In this document: piece by piece, positions 49,945-49,952 of the stretch
Numbering within the stretch: position 1 is the stretch's first letter
How the letters are laid out: each line of letters opens with the position of its first letter
NCBI RefSeq assembly: GCF_030015065.1
Contig: NZ_JAIVFN010000018.1
Coordinates: forward strand, 1 to 49,952
DNA: 49,952 nt
Direction of reading: 5' to 3'
DNA from: Xanthobacter autotrophicus
GTDB lineage: Bacteria; Pseudomonadota; Alphaproteobacteria; Rhizobiales; Xanthobacteraceae
The notes under the pieces: generated by a model
What the model saw: the letters and a program-made list of their open reading frames with translations, nothing else
What the model was told of the DNA's origin: nothing
Database searches by the model: none
Translations under genes and position numbers: made by a program

Positions 49945-49952
49945 CCGGGGTT

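Noticed and set aside
49803-49952. Possible B12, SAM-II or SAH riboswitch upstream of metH
   Set aside because: No B12-box, SAM-II pseudoknot or SAH conserved core could be found in the visible leader; the leader may extend beyond the window.

Overview
The window is high-GC bacterial chromosome from an alphaproteobacterium of the order Hyphomicrobiales (Rhizobiales), most likely Xanthobacter/Azorhizobium-like. The evidence is a circularly permuted two-piece tmRNA gene encoding the tag ANDNYAPVAQAA, a set of small conserved proteins typical of this order (DUF2093, DUF1491, DUF5330, DUF3775, DUF2849, DUF934), a MucR/Ros regulator, and the lptF-lptG-lptD-surA-like-pdxA-rsmA gene order. The genus is inference. 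I found no tRNA or rRNA gene, CRISPR array, transposase, integrase or phage gene, so this is essentially core chromosome.

Regions. 1-6.4 kb: the end of an unidentified Pro/Ala-rich protein, then a minus-strand series (ygfZ, tag, ssrA, sspB, an FAD oxidoreductase, folA), with pyrC diverging. The tmRNA gene lies directly upstream of sspB, whose product delivers tmRNA-tagged proteins to ClpXP. 6.5-11.5 kb: a DUF2093 protein and xseA, divergent from purD, a thioesterase and a DUF1214/DUF1254 pair. 11.6-17.4 kb: an overlapping operon (histidine kinase, peptidoglycan-binding membrane protein, DUF1491), then DUF5330, sufE, DUF3775 and small or unknown genes among interspersed repeats. 17.5-19.8 kb: a GntR-type regulator with two DNA-binding domains, a self-contained 29-residue membrane-peptide gene with promoter, SD and terminator, and an enoyl-CoA hydratase.

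20-30.4 kb is a complete assimilatory sulfate cluster. cysD and cysNC (sulfate activation) diverge from DUF2849-cysI-DUF934-cysH (reduction to sulfide). They are followed by sbp-cysT-cysW-cysA (sulfate import). The divergent promoter region carries a perfect 12-bp inverted repeat, and the sbp leader has mutually exclusive hairpins. These are the best candidates for sulfur-responsive control.

30.5-37.8 kb: a patatin-like lipase, a small membrane protein, pckA, a MucR-type regulator, and overlapping msrB-ptrB. 38-46 kb: the LPS export and outer-membrane biogenesis operon lptF-lptG-lptD-surA-like, running into pdxA and rsmA. A long hairpin lies over the pdxA ribosome-binding region. 46-49.8 kb: metH on the opposite strand, with a REP-like element at the window edge.

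Most of the window is ordinary housekeeping. The points most worth a second look are the 29-residue peptide unit, the double-HTH GntR regulator, the sbp leader, the palindrome between the two cys operons, the hairpin at the pdxA start, and the tmRNA-sspB adjacency.
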